Assembly: GCA_046316025.1 (NCBI GenBank)
Contig: JBKCXU010000074.1
Coordinates: 1 to 37,453 of the forward strand
Length of the DNA: 37,453 bases
Source: JAJTHJ01 sp046316025
Lineage (GTDB): Bacteria > Pseudomonadota > Gammaproteobacteria > Burkholderiales > Burkholderiaceae_F
Reading direction: 5' to 3'
The position numbers and the translations under genes are program-made. How positions within the stretch are numbered: position 1 is the stretch's first letter; every line of letters begins with the position of its first letter. The notes beneath the pieces were generated by a model. It did not search any database. It had not been told where the DNA came from and saw only the letters and a program-made list of their open reading frames with translations. Below, one piece after another: positions 1 through 7,468 of the stretch.

Positions 1-48
1 CGCCACGCCATTGTTCGCATGCAGATCGATCGCGCCATACACTGTCAT
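1..48 (-). mobile_element. IS110-family transposase, N-terminal fragment cut by window edge
   Basis: Read on the minus strand from ATG at 48 the sequence gives MTVYGAIDLHANNGVA and stays open to the window edge. The YGxIDLHxNN start is typical of IS110 (IS1111-type) DEDD transposases, where the Asp of IDLH is the first catalytic acid. A strong ribosome site (AGGAGAG, 52-60 on the minus strand) lies 6 nt upstream. Only 16 codons are visible, so whether the element is intact cannot be judged. Some IS110-family elements are known to insert in REP-type repeats, which would fit its position next to a REP transposase gene. Confidence 0.6.
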
Positions 49-131
49 CGCCGCTCTCCTTCGGGGCCTCTGCCCGTTGCACTTCGCACACAACGAACAT
101 ACGCCCGGTCGGAGAGCCGGCTAGATGATTC

Positions 132-148
132 TCAGGCTCGATTTATTT
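132..148 (+). repeat. Short REP-like repeat upstream of the REP transposase
   Basis: The 17 bases TCAGGCTCGATTTATTT recur with two changes at 16947-16963 (TCAGGCTCGACTTATGT). This copy lies 24 bases upstream of the REP-associated transposase start, where such genes usually carry their own repeat. I infer that it belongs to the repeat family handled by that enzyme. Confidence 0.5.
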
Positions 149-171
149 CCCGCTCGACGGCAAAGTACCGC

Positions 172-903
172 ATGCCCCGCCGCCCGCGCGCCCACCTCGA
201 CGGTATTCCGCTGCACGTCGTACAGCGCGGCCACAACCGCGAGCCCTGCTTCTTCGGCGAGGAAGACTACTTCTGCTACCTGCACTGGCTGGGCGAGGCG
301 CTCGCGCAGTCCGCCTGCGCGCTGCACGCCTACGCGCTGATGACCAACCACGTTCACCTGCTGCTCACCCCGCGGCGCGCCGCCGCGGTGCCGCGCCTGA
401 TCATCGCGCTCGGCAGCCGCTACGTGCAATACGTCAACCGCAGCTACCGCCGCACCGGCACCCTGTGGGACAGCCGCTACAAGTCCTCGGCCATTCAAGC
501 CGAGACGTATCTGCTCGCCTGCCAGCCCTACATCGAACTGAACCCGGTGCGGGCGGGGATGGTGGACGACCCGGCGCATTACCGCTGGACGAGTTACCGC
601 GCCAACGGGCTGGGCCGGGCCGATGCGTTGGTCGCGCCGCATGCGGTGTATGTCGCGCTCGGGCGCAACGACGCCGAGCGGCGCGCCGCCTACCGCGCGC
701 TGTTCCGCACGGAGCCGGACGCGCCGGCCATTGACGACTTGCGGCTGGCGTTGAACGAGAACCAGCCGGTCGGCAACGCACGCTTTCTGGCACGGGTGGC
801 ACGGGCCATGGGCGAGCGGCGGCAGGCACGGCCGCAGGGCCGGCCGCGCAACTCGGCTCCGGCAGGCGGCGCAACCGCCGAGCAGGTGAAGTTGGCGTTG
901 TAG
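172..903 (+). CDS. REP-associated tyrosine transposase (Y1_Tnp, RAYT)
   Basis: A 243-residue HUH single-strand transposase of the TnpA_REP type, which nicks and joins DNA at REP palindromes. The family hallmarks are present: HVVQRGHNR near the N-terminus, the metal-binding HxH in MTNHVHLLLTP (His60 and His62), and the Tyr-bearing helix SRYVQYVNRSYRRTGTLWDS (about 82-101) followed by PYIELNPVRAGMV. I chose ATG 172 (MPRRPRAHLDG), which matches the usual family N-terminus. The frame stays open to 19, but that extension runs through the upstream repeat and looks non-coding. The gene is full length with no visible break, so it could act in trans on related repeats elsewhere in the window. Confidence 0.9.
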   Translation: MPRRPRAHLDGIPLHVVQRGHNREPCFFGEEDYFCYLHWLGEALAQSACALHAYALMTNHVHLLLTPRRAAAVPRLIIALGSRYVQYVNRSYRRTGTLWDSRYKSSAIQAETYLLACQPYIELNPVRAGMVDDPAHYRWTSYRANGLGRADALVAPHAVYVALGRNDAERRAAYRALFRTEPDAPAIDDLRLALNENQPVGNARFLARVARAMGERRQARPQGRPRNSAPAGGATAEQVKLAL

Positions 904-997
904 GCGGGTGCGGCGCGCAGTTCGCGGCTTGGGGCGATGCTCGTCGGGCAGGTGCGACGGCTGCGACAATCGCGTTTTGCCCCCCGCCGGAACCGCC

Positions 998-1420
998 ATG
1001 CCCGCCCTGCACCCCTTCCACCTCGCCTTTCCCGTCACCTCGCTCGCCCACGCGCGCCGCTTCTACGGCGAGTTGCTCGGCTGCCCCGAGGGGCGATCGT
1101 CCGACGAGTGGGTGGACTTCGATTTCTACGGCCACCAGATCGTCGCCCACCTGTCGCCCGCCGAGGCGGGCCACCGCGCCACCAGCGCGGTCGATGGCGA
1201 CGCGGTGCCGGTGCGGCACTTTGGCGTGGTGCTGTCGATGGCCGAATGGGAAGCGCTCGCCGCCAAGCTGCGCGCAGCGGGCACCAAGTTCGTGATCGAG
1301 CCGCACATCCGCTTCAAGGGCGAGGTCGGCGAGCAGGCGACGATGTTTTTCCTCGACCCCTGCGGCAACGCGCTGGAGTTCAAGGCGTTTGCCGACCCGG
1401 CGCGGCTCTTTGCGAAGTAG
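998..1420 (+). CDS. VOC-family protein (predicted extradiol dioxygenase-type, COG3565-like)
   Basis: This 140-residue protein has the vicinal-oxygen-chelate fold. It starts HPFHLAFPVTSLAHARRFY and contains the conserved block GRSSDEWVDFDFYGHQIVAH. Plausible metal ligands are His8, His74 (VRHFG) and Glu127 (NALEF), the positions expected for a two-module VOC monomer. The family is annotated as predicted dioxygenase or glyoxalase-like, but no substrate is established. ATG 998 was chosen because residues upstream of it in the open frame do not resemble the family. The HicA-like gene follows 43 bases downstream on the same strand. Confidence 0.85.
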   Translation: MPALHPFHLAFPVTSLAHARRFYGELLGCPEGRSSDEWVDFDFYGHQIVAHLSPAEAGHRATSAVDGDAVPVRHFGVVLSMAEWEALAAKLRAAGTKFVIEPHIRFKGEVGEQATMFFLDPCGNALEFKAFADPARLFAK

Positions 1421-1463
1421 GCGGTCGCGTTATCCTTGCCGCCAACCCAAGGAGCACACGCCG

Positions 1464-1742
1464 ATGAGCGCCAAGCACGCCAATCTGTTGCGCGAGATTT
1501 TTCACGACCCGGTGAGCACCAGCATCCAGTGGCGCGAGATCGAGTCGTTGTTGAAGCACCTGGGCGCGGACATGGAGGCGCTGGCCGGCACACGAGTGCG
1601 GGTGAAGTTGAACGGCGCCGAAGGCTCGCTGCACCGCCCGCACAAGGGCGGCACGCTGGACCGCAGCTCGGTGCAGCATCTGCGCGACTTTCTCAGCCGC
1701 GCCAAGAGCACGCCGTCGCAGTACGACGCGTCGCGAGAGTGA
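1464..1742 (+). CDS. HicA-like toxin-family protein without HicB partner
   Basis: A 92-residue protein. Its IQWREIESLLKHLGA start and the GSLHRPH motif (His57) match the dsRBD-like HicA mRNA-interferase fold, in which one His is catalytic. ATG 1464 has a good ribosome site (AAGGAG, 1449-1454). The flanking genes are a VOC protein upstream and menA on the other strand, so no HicB-type antitoxin is adjacent. Many chromosomal members of this subgroup are solitary, and toxicity is not demonstrated by sequence. Family membership is seen in the motifs; toxin activity is an inference. Confidence 0.7.
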   Translation: MSAKHANLLREIFHDPVSTSIQWREIESLLKHLGADMEALAGTRVRVKLNGAEGSLHRPHKGGTLDRSSVQHLRDFLSRAKSTPSQYDASRE

Positions 1743-1810
1743 GCGCGAGGACGACGCGCTTGGCGCGGGCTATGGACTGCGCGCAGCGATAAGCGTCGGC
1801 GGAACGACGC

Positions 1811-2746
1811 TCAGCCCGCGAGCCGCGCCGCGACCACCCCCGCGGCGAGCAGCGCCGCGTAAGCAAGTTCCAGCTTGAAAGTGCGCACGAGGATGCGGTT
1901 GAACGCCAGCCCCGGCGGGCAGCCGATGAAGTCGCGCCGCAGCCGCAGCGCCTTGGGCAACAGCGCCAGCGGCGCCAGCGGCCAGGGACTGCCGAGCAGC
2001 CAGGCGATCGGCAGCAACAGCGCAAACGCGCCGAACACCGACAGCCCGTACATCGCATGCGAGGTCGCCGCGCCGAACACCACGGCAAAGGTGCGCCGGC
2101 CGACGCTGGCGTCGTGCTCGATGTCGCGGTGGTTGTTGACGGCCAGCGCCGCCGCTGCCAGCGCACCGAGCGCCGCCGCCGCCAGCCAGGTGGCGGCACC
2201 GATCTCGCCGGTCAGCACGTAGTCCGAGCCGACCACCGCAATCACGCCGAAGAAGACGAACACGACCACTTCGCCAAACGGCGTATAGGCGATCGGCCGC
2301 GGCCCGCCCATGTAGGCGACGGCGGCGACGAGCGAGCCCAGCCCCATCGCCAGCACCGGCCAGCCACGCGCGGCGATCAACGGCAGGCCGCAGGCCACGG
2401 TGAGCAATGCGCAGACCCAGATCGCGCGCCGCACCTGCGCCACCGTCAGCCAGCCGTTGGCGGTGGCGCGCGGCAGCCCGGTGCGGTTGCCGCGCCGCTC
2501 GGCGCCGCGCGTGGTGTAGCCGACGTCGTTTTGCAGATTGCTGATCACTTGCAGCAGCACCGCGGCGGCCAGCGCCAGCGCGGCAAGCAGCGCGTCGATA
2601 CGCCCGGTGCGCTGCCACGCGAGCGCGGTGCCGACCACGACCGGGCTGACCGCCACCAGAAGGCTCGGCAACCGGCAGGCGACGGCCCACGCCGCCGCCG
2701 AGCCGGGAGCGATGGCGGGCGTAGACGAGACCGAAGGTGTGGACAT
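1811..2746 (-). CDS. menA: 1,4-dihydroxy-2-naphthoate polyprenyltransferase-type UbiA protein
   Basis: A 311-residue integral membrane prenyltransferase of the UbiA superfamily, MenA-like. The known family reaction attaches a polyprenyl chain to dihydroxynaphthoate in menaquinone synthesis. Hydrophobic segments run through the whole protein. The first prenyl-diphosphate motif is NLQNDVGYTTRG (about 70-81) and the second is NNHRDIEHD (about 192-200). The first motif keeps ND but has Tyr where MenA usually has a second Asp. ATG 2746 gives a length close to E. coli MenA; longer starts at 2779 and 2839 add a poorly conserved, basic leader. It is divergent from the rhodanese gene. No other men genes are visible, so the quinone substrate is inferred. 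Confidence 0.75.
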   Translation of the reverse strand: MSTPSVSSTPAIAPGSAAAWAVACRLPSLLVAVSPVVVGTALAWQRTGRIDALLAALALAAAVLLQVISNLQNDVGYTTRGAERRGNRTGLPRATANGWLTVAQVRRAIWVCALLTVACGLPLIAARGWPVLAMGLGSLVAAVAYMGGPRPIAYTPFGEVVVFVFFGVIAVVGSDYVLTGEIGAATWLAAAALGALAAAALAVNNHRDIEHDASVGRRTFAVVFGAATSHAMYGLSVFGAFALLLPIAWLLGSPWPLAPLALLPKALRLRRDFIGCPPGLAFNRILVRTFKLELAYAALLAAGVVAARLAG

Positions 2747-2903
2747 CGGAGACGGAGCCGGGCGCAGAGCGTCGAGCATTCTATCGGCGCAAGCCGCAGT
2801 TGCACGCCTCATGGGTGCGGGAATATGCACATAGCGCATCGTTCTGGCGCGACCGGCGGAGGAAGGCACACTATTCGGCCTTTGCCAAAGAGCTTCCGCC
2901 GAC

Positions 2904-3845
2904 ATGAACCGACTCGCCCTGTTCGCCCTGTTGCTGGCACCGCTGCTGGCGCTGGCCAAACCGCTGTTGACTCCCGCCGAACTGGCCGCGCGCCTGAGCG
3001 ACCCGCAGTTACGGATCGTGGACATCCGCGCCGGGCGCGAGGCCAACGGCAAGTCGCCCTATGAGAACGGCCACATCGCCGGTGCGCAGTCGGCGCCTTA
3101 TCCGCAATGGCGCGGGCCGAAGGACAACCCCGGCAAGCTGCTGCCGGCGGCGCAGTTGTCGCAGCTCGTGCAGTCGCTCGGCGTCGATCGCGACACGCCG
3201 GCGGTGGTCGTGTTCGAGGGCGCGGATGCGACCGACTTTGGCGGCGCCGCGCGCGTGGCCTGGACGCTGCGCGCCGGCGGCGTGAGCGAGGTGTCGATCC
3301 TCAACGGCGGCATGACGGCCTGGCGGTCGGCCGGACTGCCGGTGACCACCGAGGTGGTCGATGCGCTGGGCGCGCCGTTCGAACTGAAGTTCGACGGCCG
3401 GTATCTCGCGAGCCGCGCCGACGTGCAGCAGGCGCTCGGCGGGTCGGCGCGGCTGCTCGATGCGCGGCCGGCGGAGTTCTTCGCCGGCGAGACCAAGCAC
3501 GCCGCGGCGCGCACGCCGGGGACGATCCGCGGCGCCAAGAACGTGGACAACACGGTCTGGTTCAAGGGCGACAGCGCGGTGATGGTCGATGCCGACGAGG
3601 CGCGCCGCATCGCCCGCGAACTGGGCATCGCCGACGACGGTGGCACCACGGTGTCGTTCTGCAACACCGGCCACTGGGCGGCGACCAACTGGTTCGTGCT
3701 GTCCGAAGTGCTGGGGCACAAGGACGTGCGGCTGTACCCCGAGTCGATGGTCGATTGGTCGCAGGCCGGCTTGCCGATGGACAACGTGCCGGGGCGGCTG
3801 GCGCAGTTCTGGATGCAGATCAGGCAGGCGCTGGCCGCGAATTGA
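2904..3845 (+). CDS. Periplasmic sulfurtransferase with two rhodanese domains
   Basis: This 313-residue protein carries a signal peptide (MNRLALFALLLAPLLALA, probable cleavage after residue 18). Two rhodanese domains follow, roughly 22-150 and 165-300. The C-terminal domain has the persulfide-forming Cys253 in CNTGHW. The first domain has VFEGADATDFGG at the equivalent loop and lacks the Cys, as in other tandem rhodaneses. The family moves sulfane sulfur from donors such as thiosulfate to a thiophilic acceptor. The YeeE/YedE transporter 262 bases downstream on the same strand supports a role in thiosulfate or sulfane-sulfur handling. Confidence 0.88.
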   Translation: MNRLALFALLLAPLLALAKPLLTPAELAARLSDPQLRIVDIRAGREANGKSPYENGHIAGAQSAPYPQWRGPKDNPGKLLPAAQLSQLVQSLGVDRDTPAVVVFEGADATDFGGAARVAWTLRAGGVSEVSILNGGMTAWRSAGLPVTTEVVDALGAPFELKFDGRYLASRADVQQALGGSARLLDARPAEFFAGETKHAAARTPGTIRGAKNVDNTVWFKGDSAVMVDADEARRIARELGIADDGGTTVSFCNTGHWAATNWFVLSEVLGHKDVRLYPESMVDWSQAGLPMDNVPGRLAQFWMQIRQALAAN

Positions 3846-3939
3846 AGTTCCCTCAGCGTCGCCAAGGCGCGGGAACCGAAGCACGATGTTGCGCGCCGCG
3901 AGGCACGGTTGCCCCTTGGCCCACCCCCGCGGCCCCTGT

Positions 3940-3989
3940 CCCGCCGATGCGGGCGTGGGGAGTCAACAACCCTCGCCCGCATCGGCGGG
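3940..3989. repeat. 16-bp perfect inverted repeat (hairpin) between rhodanese and YeeE genes
   Basis: CCCGCCGATGCGGGCG (3940-3955) is the exact reverse complement of CGCCCGCATCGGCGGG (3974-3989), with an 18-base loop. The surrounding GAGAGGGTGCGAGCGAAGCG text looks like a dispersed intergenic repeat of high-GC betaproteobacteria. It could attenuate transcription between the two genes, but no T-run follows. Confidence 0.7.
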
Positions 3990-4107
3990 AGAGGGTGCGA
4001 GCGAAGCGAGCGGGTGAGGGCGAACGGCGCAGCCAACTCGGTACGTCGACACGTGCATGGTGCTCACGGACCGGCGCCGCGGCGACCGTGACTCCACATC
4101 CTCCAAA

Positions 4108-5235
4108 ATGTCTCCCGTGACTTCGACCGCTCCCGCATCGACCACGCGCCGCTCGCTGGCGCCGCTGTACGCGCTCGCCGTCGCCGCCTGGCTCGCCGTG
4201 ACCTGGACGGTCGGGCTGCGGCAGGGCGCGCTGTTTGCGGTTGGCATCGGCTTTGGCGCGGTACTGGCGCACTACGCGTTCGGCTTCACGACCGGCTGGC
4301 GCGCGTGGATCCGCGACCGCGACCCGACGGGCGTGCTGGCGCAGTTTGTCGCCATCGGCGCGGCGATGGCGGTCACGATCCCGTTGCTGGCCGGTCATGA
4401 AGAGCTCGCCGGCGCCGCTGGGCCGCTTTCGGTGAGCCTGTTGATCGGCGCTTTCGTCTTCGGCGCCGTGATGCAGATCGCCGACGGCTGCGGCTCGGGC
4501 ACGCTGTACAAGGCGGGGCTGGGCAATCTGTTCAGCCTCGTCGTGTTGCCGGGCTTTGTGATCGGCAGCTTCTTCGGCAGCCTGCATCTGGACTGGTGGT
4601 TGTCGCTCGGCAGCCTGCCGCCCGTCTCGCTGCACGACCACTGGGGCGCCGCCGGCGCGGTGCTCGCGCAGGCGGCGGTGCTCGGGGTACTGGCGGCGTT
4701 GTTCTGGAAGTTCCGCCGCGCCACCGACACGCGCTGGCGGGGCCGCGCGGTGTACGTCGGCGCGCTGTTGCTCGCGTTCTTTGCTCTGCTCAACCTGCTG
4801 ATCGCCGGCCAGCCTTGGGGCATCGTCTACGGCTTGGGACTATGGGGCGCCAAGGTCGCGACCTGGCTTGGCGCCGATCTGACCGCCAACGCGTTCTGGG
4901 GGCGCGAGGCGCAGCAGGCGCAGCTTCACGCATCGCTGTTGACCGATGCCACCTCGGTCACCAATCTCGGCCTGCTACTCGGCGCTTTCATCGCCGCGGA
5001 GCGGATAGGCAAGGCCCGCCCGCGTGGGATGGTCACGCCACGGCAGTGGGTCGCGGCGGTCGTGGCCGGGTTGCTGTTGGGCTACAGCAGCCGGCTTGCC
5101 TTCGGCTGCAACGTCGGCGCGTACTTTTCCGGCATCGCCAGCGGCAGCCTGCACGGCTGGGTCTGGTTTGCGCTGGCGTTTGCCGGCTCGCTGGTCGGCG
5201 TGCGCCTGCGCGCCTGGCTGGGGCTTAAAGCATGA
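4108..5235 (+). CDS. YeeE/YedE family (TsuA-like) thiosulfate/sulfur transporter
   Basis: A 375-residue polytopic membrane protein. Two copies of the family's cysteine-containing motif are visible, ADGCGSGTLYK in the N-terminal half and FGCNVGAYFSG near the C-terminus. In characterised TsuA these Cys residues relay thiosulfate through the pore. ATG 4108 (MSPVTSTAPAST) is preferred over ATG 4057, whose extra 17 residues are polar and unlike the family; neither has a clear ribosome site. Its neighbours are a periplasmic rhodanese upstream and a small membrane protein overlapping its stop codon. Confidence 0.88.
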   Translation: MSPVTSTAPASTTRRSLAPLYALAVAAWLAVTWTVGLRQGALFAVGIGFGAVLAHYAFGFTTGWRAWIRDRDPTGVLAQFVAIGAAMAVTIPLLAGHEELAGAAGPLSVSLLIGAFVFGAVMQIADGCGSGTLYKAGLGNLFSLVVLPGFVIGSFFGSLHLDWWLSLGSLPPVSLHDHWGAAGAVLAQAAVLGVLAALFWKFRRATDTRWRGRAVYVGALLLAFFALLNLLIAGQPWGIVYGLGLWGAKVATWLGADLTANAFWGREAQQAQLHASLLTDATSVTNLGLLLGAFIAAERIGKARPRGMVTPRQWVAAVVAGLLLGYSSRLAFGCNVGAYFSGIASGSLHGWVWFALAFAGSLVGVRLRAWLGLKA

Positions 5236-5414
5236 ACCGGCGCGCGCTGCGTTACGCGGCGGCTTTTTGGCTGGCGGCGGCCGCCTTCATCTTGCTCGAC
5301 TGGCTGGCGAGCACGCCGCACAACCGCTTTGCCGAGCCGCCGCCCTGGTCGATCGGCCAGCCGGCGAACGACACCGGCGCGCATTGTGCGGCGGCGCCGG
5401 CGGCGAAGAAGTAG
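5232..5414 (+). CDS. Small single-span membrane protein
   Basis: A 60-residue protein with one hydrophobic segment (about 8-26, YAAAFWLAAAAFILLDWLA) and a short Pro/Ala-rich tail with one Cys. Its ATG overlaps the transporter's TGA (ATGA), so translation is probably coupled. I do not recognise a family; a role as accessory subunit of the YeeE protein is inferred from position only. The toxin remnant on the other strand ends at its 3' end. Confidence 0.6.
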   Translation: MNRRALRYAAAFWLAAAAFILLDWLASTPHNRFAEPPPWSIGQPANDTGAHCAAAPAAKK

Positions 5415-5464
5415 GCCCGATCGATCAGAGCCCGGGCGCGCGGCGTGACTTCAACCGTGCGCAC
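5414..5464 (-). pseudogene. ParE/RelE toxin remnant (first ~17 codons only)
   Basis: From GTG 5464 the minus strand reads VRTVEVTPRARALIDRA, which matches the usual start of ParE-type toxins. It then runs directly into the antisense of the small membrane gene, with no toxin sequence left. The GTG overlaps the antitoxin's last codons and has GGAG (5468-5471 on the minus strand) just upstream, as expected for a coupled toxin. About 80 residues of a normal ParE are missing. The family call rests on this short match and on gene order. Confidence 0.6.
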
Positions 5465-5690
5465 CGTCTCCTGACCTTTGCCGCAGGCGCTGCAGCAGGG
5501 TGTCGGCCGAAAAGGTTTGGCCGGAGTCGGCTTCCGCGATCGACTCCAGCAACTCCGCCTCGAGTTCGGGCGGAACGTCGAACGTCTCCTCGGCCTCGCG
5601 CGCGAGTACGGCGACCACTGCGCCTTCGGGCAAAGGCGCCCCTTCGACAATCGCTTTGCCGCCGACGACGGTACCGATCGCGAGTTGCAT
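5451..5690 (-). CDS. Antitoxin-like small protein beside the ParE remnant
   Basis: A 79-residue acidic protein. The N-terminus GTVVGGKAIVEGAPLPEGAVVAVLAR looks like a short beta-rich segment. The C-terminal half, ELEAELLESIAEADSGQTFSADTLLQRLRQ, is a helical toxin-wrapping type segment. This architecture occurs in small antitoxins encoded just upstream of ParE toxins, and here a truncated ParE start overlaps its stop codon. It is the last gene of the minus-strand run starting at 7732, with a 27-base gap after the preceding gene. The antitoxin call is inferred from layout; no named family is certain. Confidence 0.6.
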   Translation of the reverse strand: MQLAIGTVVGGKAIVEGAPLPEGAVVAVLAREAEETFDVPPELEAELLESIAEADSGQTFSADTLLQRLRQRSGDGAHG

Positions 5691-5717
5691 GCATCGTTCC
5701 TACACTCAGACGCGCGC

Positions 5718-6023
5718 TCAGTCCCAACGCACGTCGATCAATTCATCCGGCGCCGACCCGAGGTTGGGCGGGCGCCCGAAGGTCAGCCAGCCTTCCTTGA
5801 CCGCACCTTCGCGATCGCGCACGCGGACGCGGAATACGCTTTGGTTCTGCGTCGGCGCCGAGCGCGCCGGCCCTTCGTGGCGCTTCGCGGCGCGGAAGTG
5901 CATCAGTTGCACGCCCTCACCGTCCGCCCAGCGCGCGACGCGTTTGCGCCAGTAGCGCCCGCTCCAACTGAGCGAGAGCCAAGTGCCGAGCGCGATGACC
6001 AAGACGACGGCGAGCGCTTCCAT
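5718..6023 (-). CDS. Membrane-anchored protein of unknown function
   Basis: A 101-residue protein with an N-terminal hydrophobic helix (about 4-20) followed by a basic stretch (RYWRKRVARWADGEG) and a small soluble domain ending in PPNLGSAPDELIDVRWD. I do not recognise a named family. It lies 10 bases downstream of the DUF302 gene, whose stop precedes its ATG, so it is probably co-transcribed and translationally linked. The orientation suggests that the C-terminal domain is cytoplasmic. Confidence 0.65.
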   Translation of the reverse strand: MEALAVVLVIALGTWLSLSWSGRYWRKRVARWADGEGVQLMHFRAAKRHEGPARSAPTQNQSVFRVRVRDREGAVKEGWLTFGRPPNLGSAPDELIDVRWD

Positions 6024-6033
6024 CCGCCGGCGG

Positions 6034-6426
6034 CTACAGCGCGTCCATCACCCGCAGCAGCCGCGCGCGCACCTCGGCGGCGACGGCGGCAAGCTCGGCG
6101 CTGTCGCTCATCTTCTGCATGGACGCCGGGTCCATGAACTCGACTTGCGTGGCGCCCGCCGCGTCCACCCGCACAACGACGTTGCACGGCAGCAGCAGGC
6201 CGATGGTCGGCTCGGCGGTGAGCGCCCTCTGCGCAAGCGGCGGGTTGCAGGCGCCGAGAATCTTGTAGGGCGGCATGTCGGCGCCGAGTTTTTTCTTGAG
6301 CGTGGCGGCCACGTCGATCTCGGTCAACACGCCGAAGCCTTCCTTTTGCAGTTCGGCGGTGGCTTTTTCCAGCGCTTGCTCGTAGCTCAGCGCGACGGTC
6401 TTGCCGAAGCCATAGGCGTTTTGCAT
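6034..6426 (-). CDS. DUF302 domain protein
   Basis: A 130-residue protein with the DUF302 pattern: an N-terminal helix (ALSYEQALEKATAELQKEGFGVLTEIDV), the signature YKILGACNPPLAQRAL, then GLLLPCNVVVRVD. Family members are small, sometimes heme- or sulfur-linked proteins of unclear role. ATG 6426 is chosen because GGGAG lies 8 bases upstream. An upstream ATG at 6444 would add six residues but would place that ribosome site inside the gene. It follows the unknown protein at 6441-7460 by 14 bases. Confidence 0.85.
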   Translation of the reverse strand: MQNAYGFGKTVALSYEQALEKATAELQKEGFGVLTEIDVAATLKKKLGADMPPYKILGACNPPLAQRALTAEPTIGLLLPCNVVVRVDAAGATQVEFMDPASMQKMSDSAELAAVAAEVRARLLRVMDAL

Positions 6427-6440
6427 CGTCGTTGCTCCCA

Positions 6441-7460
6441 TCAAAGTGCGCGTTCTGCGGCGCCGAAGTTGAGCCCGCCGGCGCGCAGGTCGGTGCGCGC
6501 AAAGCGAATCAGGACCGCGGCGCGGGTGCGCGGCGGGTCGGTGGCGATGCGCAACACCGAGAACTCGATCTCGTCGCCGCCGCCGTCGGTCTGCACCGTG
6601 TTGTAGTGATCGATGCGCAGGCGGCGCTCGGCGATCTCCACGCTCTGGCCGGGATGCGACAGCGTCTGGATGAGGATTTCGAACTCCTTTTCCAGCGCAT
6701 CGACGCCGCCGCCGAGTCCCTCGAAGGCGTCGTCGGTGCGCTCCAGTTGCCGCTCCAGATCGGCGATCGCGGCCACCGGGTCGGCGGACTCGCCGTCGGC
6801 CATCTCGTCGGCGAGCGTCGTCTCACGCCCTTGCAGCATCCGCAGCTTGGCGCGCAGCAAGCTGCGCGTGACGGTCAGGTCTTTGCGCTGCCTATCCTGG
6901 CCGGCCAGGCGTTGCGCGGTGTTGAGCAGGTACTGGTTGTAGATCAGGTGCCCGATGGCGCGACGGAACTCCAGCTCGGTCGCACCGACCACGGCGACCC
7001 GGCGATCCCCGAAGGACAACTGCGTGCGCGCGACGTCCTGCCGCAGCACGCCATCGACCAGCGCCGGCGCCAGCACCGTGCGCTCCTCGAAGGCCATGCC
7101 GAGCGCGGCGAAGACTTCGCTCGCCGCCGCGTTCTGGCGGAAGAACTTCTGCACCTCGCGCGCGCGCGAGACGACCGCCGCCACGTCGTCGGCGCGCGCA
7201 AACAACGCGCGAATGGTCGGGTCGGTACTCCACGCGGCGGCACTCGCCTCGCGCGGCGCGCCCAGGCCGGTGACGGTGGCGCGGATGTGCTCGATGGTCG
7301 TTTCCAGCGCCGGGCGCAGCCGCTCCACGTAACGCGGCAGGAGCTTCAACCGCGGATCGACGATCTCGGCCGCGCGCTCGGCGGCGAGCTTGACGATGTC
7401 GTCTTCATCCGCCTCGGGGCGGCCCCGCCTGCGCTCGAACAGGCGATCGAAGAGGCCCAT
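6441..7460 (-). CDS. Unrecognised helical protein, 339 residues
   Basis: It begins MGLFDRLFERRRG and is rich in predicted helix throughout. A stretch at about residues 215-280 (LLRAKLRMLQGRETTLADEM to LEKEFEILIQTL) could form a coiled coil. The last ~60 residues (VEIAERRLRIDHYNTVQTDG and beyond) look beta-rich. No signal peptide, membrane segment or catalytic motif was recognised. It starts 8 bases after the RRM-like gene's stop and is followed 14 bases later by the DUF302 gene, so it is probably the second gene of a co-transcribed set. A structural or scaffolding role is possible, but no function can be assigned. Confidence 0.7.
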   Translation of the reverse strand: MGLFDRLFERRRGRPEADEDDIVKLAAERAAEIVDPRLKLLPRYVERLRPALETTIEHIRATVTGLGAPREASAAAWSTDPTIRALFARADDVAAVVSRAREVQKFFRQNAAASEVFAALGMAFEERTVLAPALVDGVLRQDVARTQLSFGDRRVAVVGATELEFRRAIGHLIYNQYLLNTAQRLAGQDRQRKDLTVTRSLLRAKLRMLQGRETTLADEMADGESADPVAAIADLERQLERTDDAFEGLGGGVDALEKEFEILIQTLSHPGQSVEIAERRLRIDHYNTVQTDGGGDEIEFSVLRIATDPPRTRAAVLIRFARTDLRAGGLNFGAAERAL

Positions 7461-7468
7461 CGCCGCGG

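Noticed and set aside
19..171. N-terminal extension of the REP transposase from ATG 19
   Set aside because: The extension crosses the IS110 start and the upstream repeat and does not resemble the family; ATG 172 gives the standard MPRRPR start.
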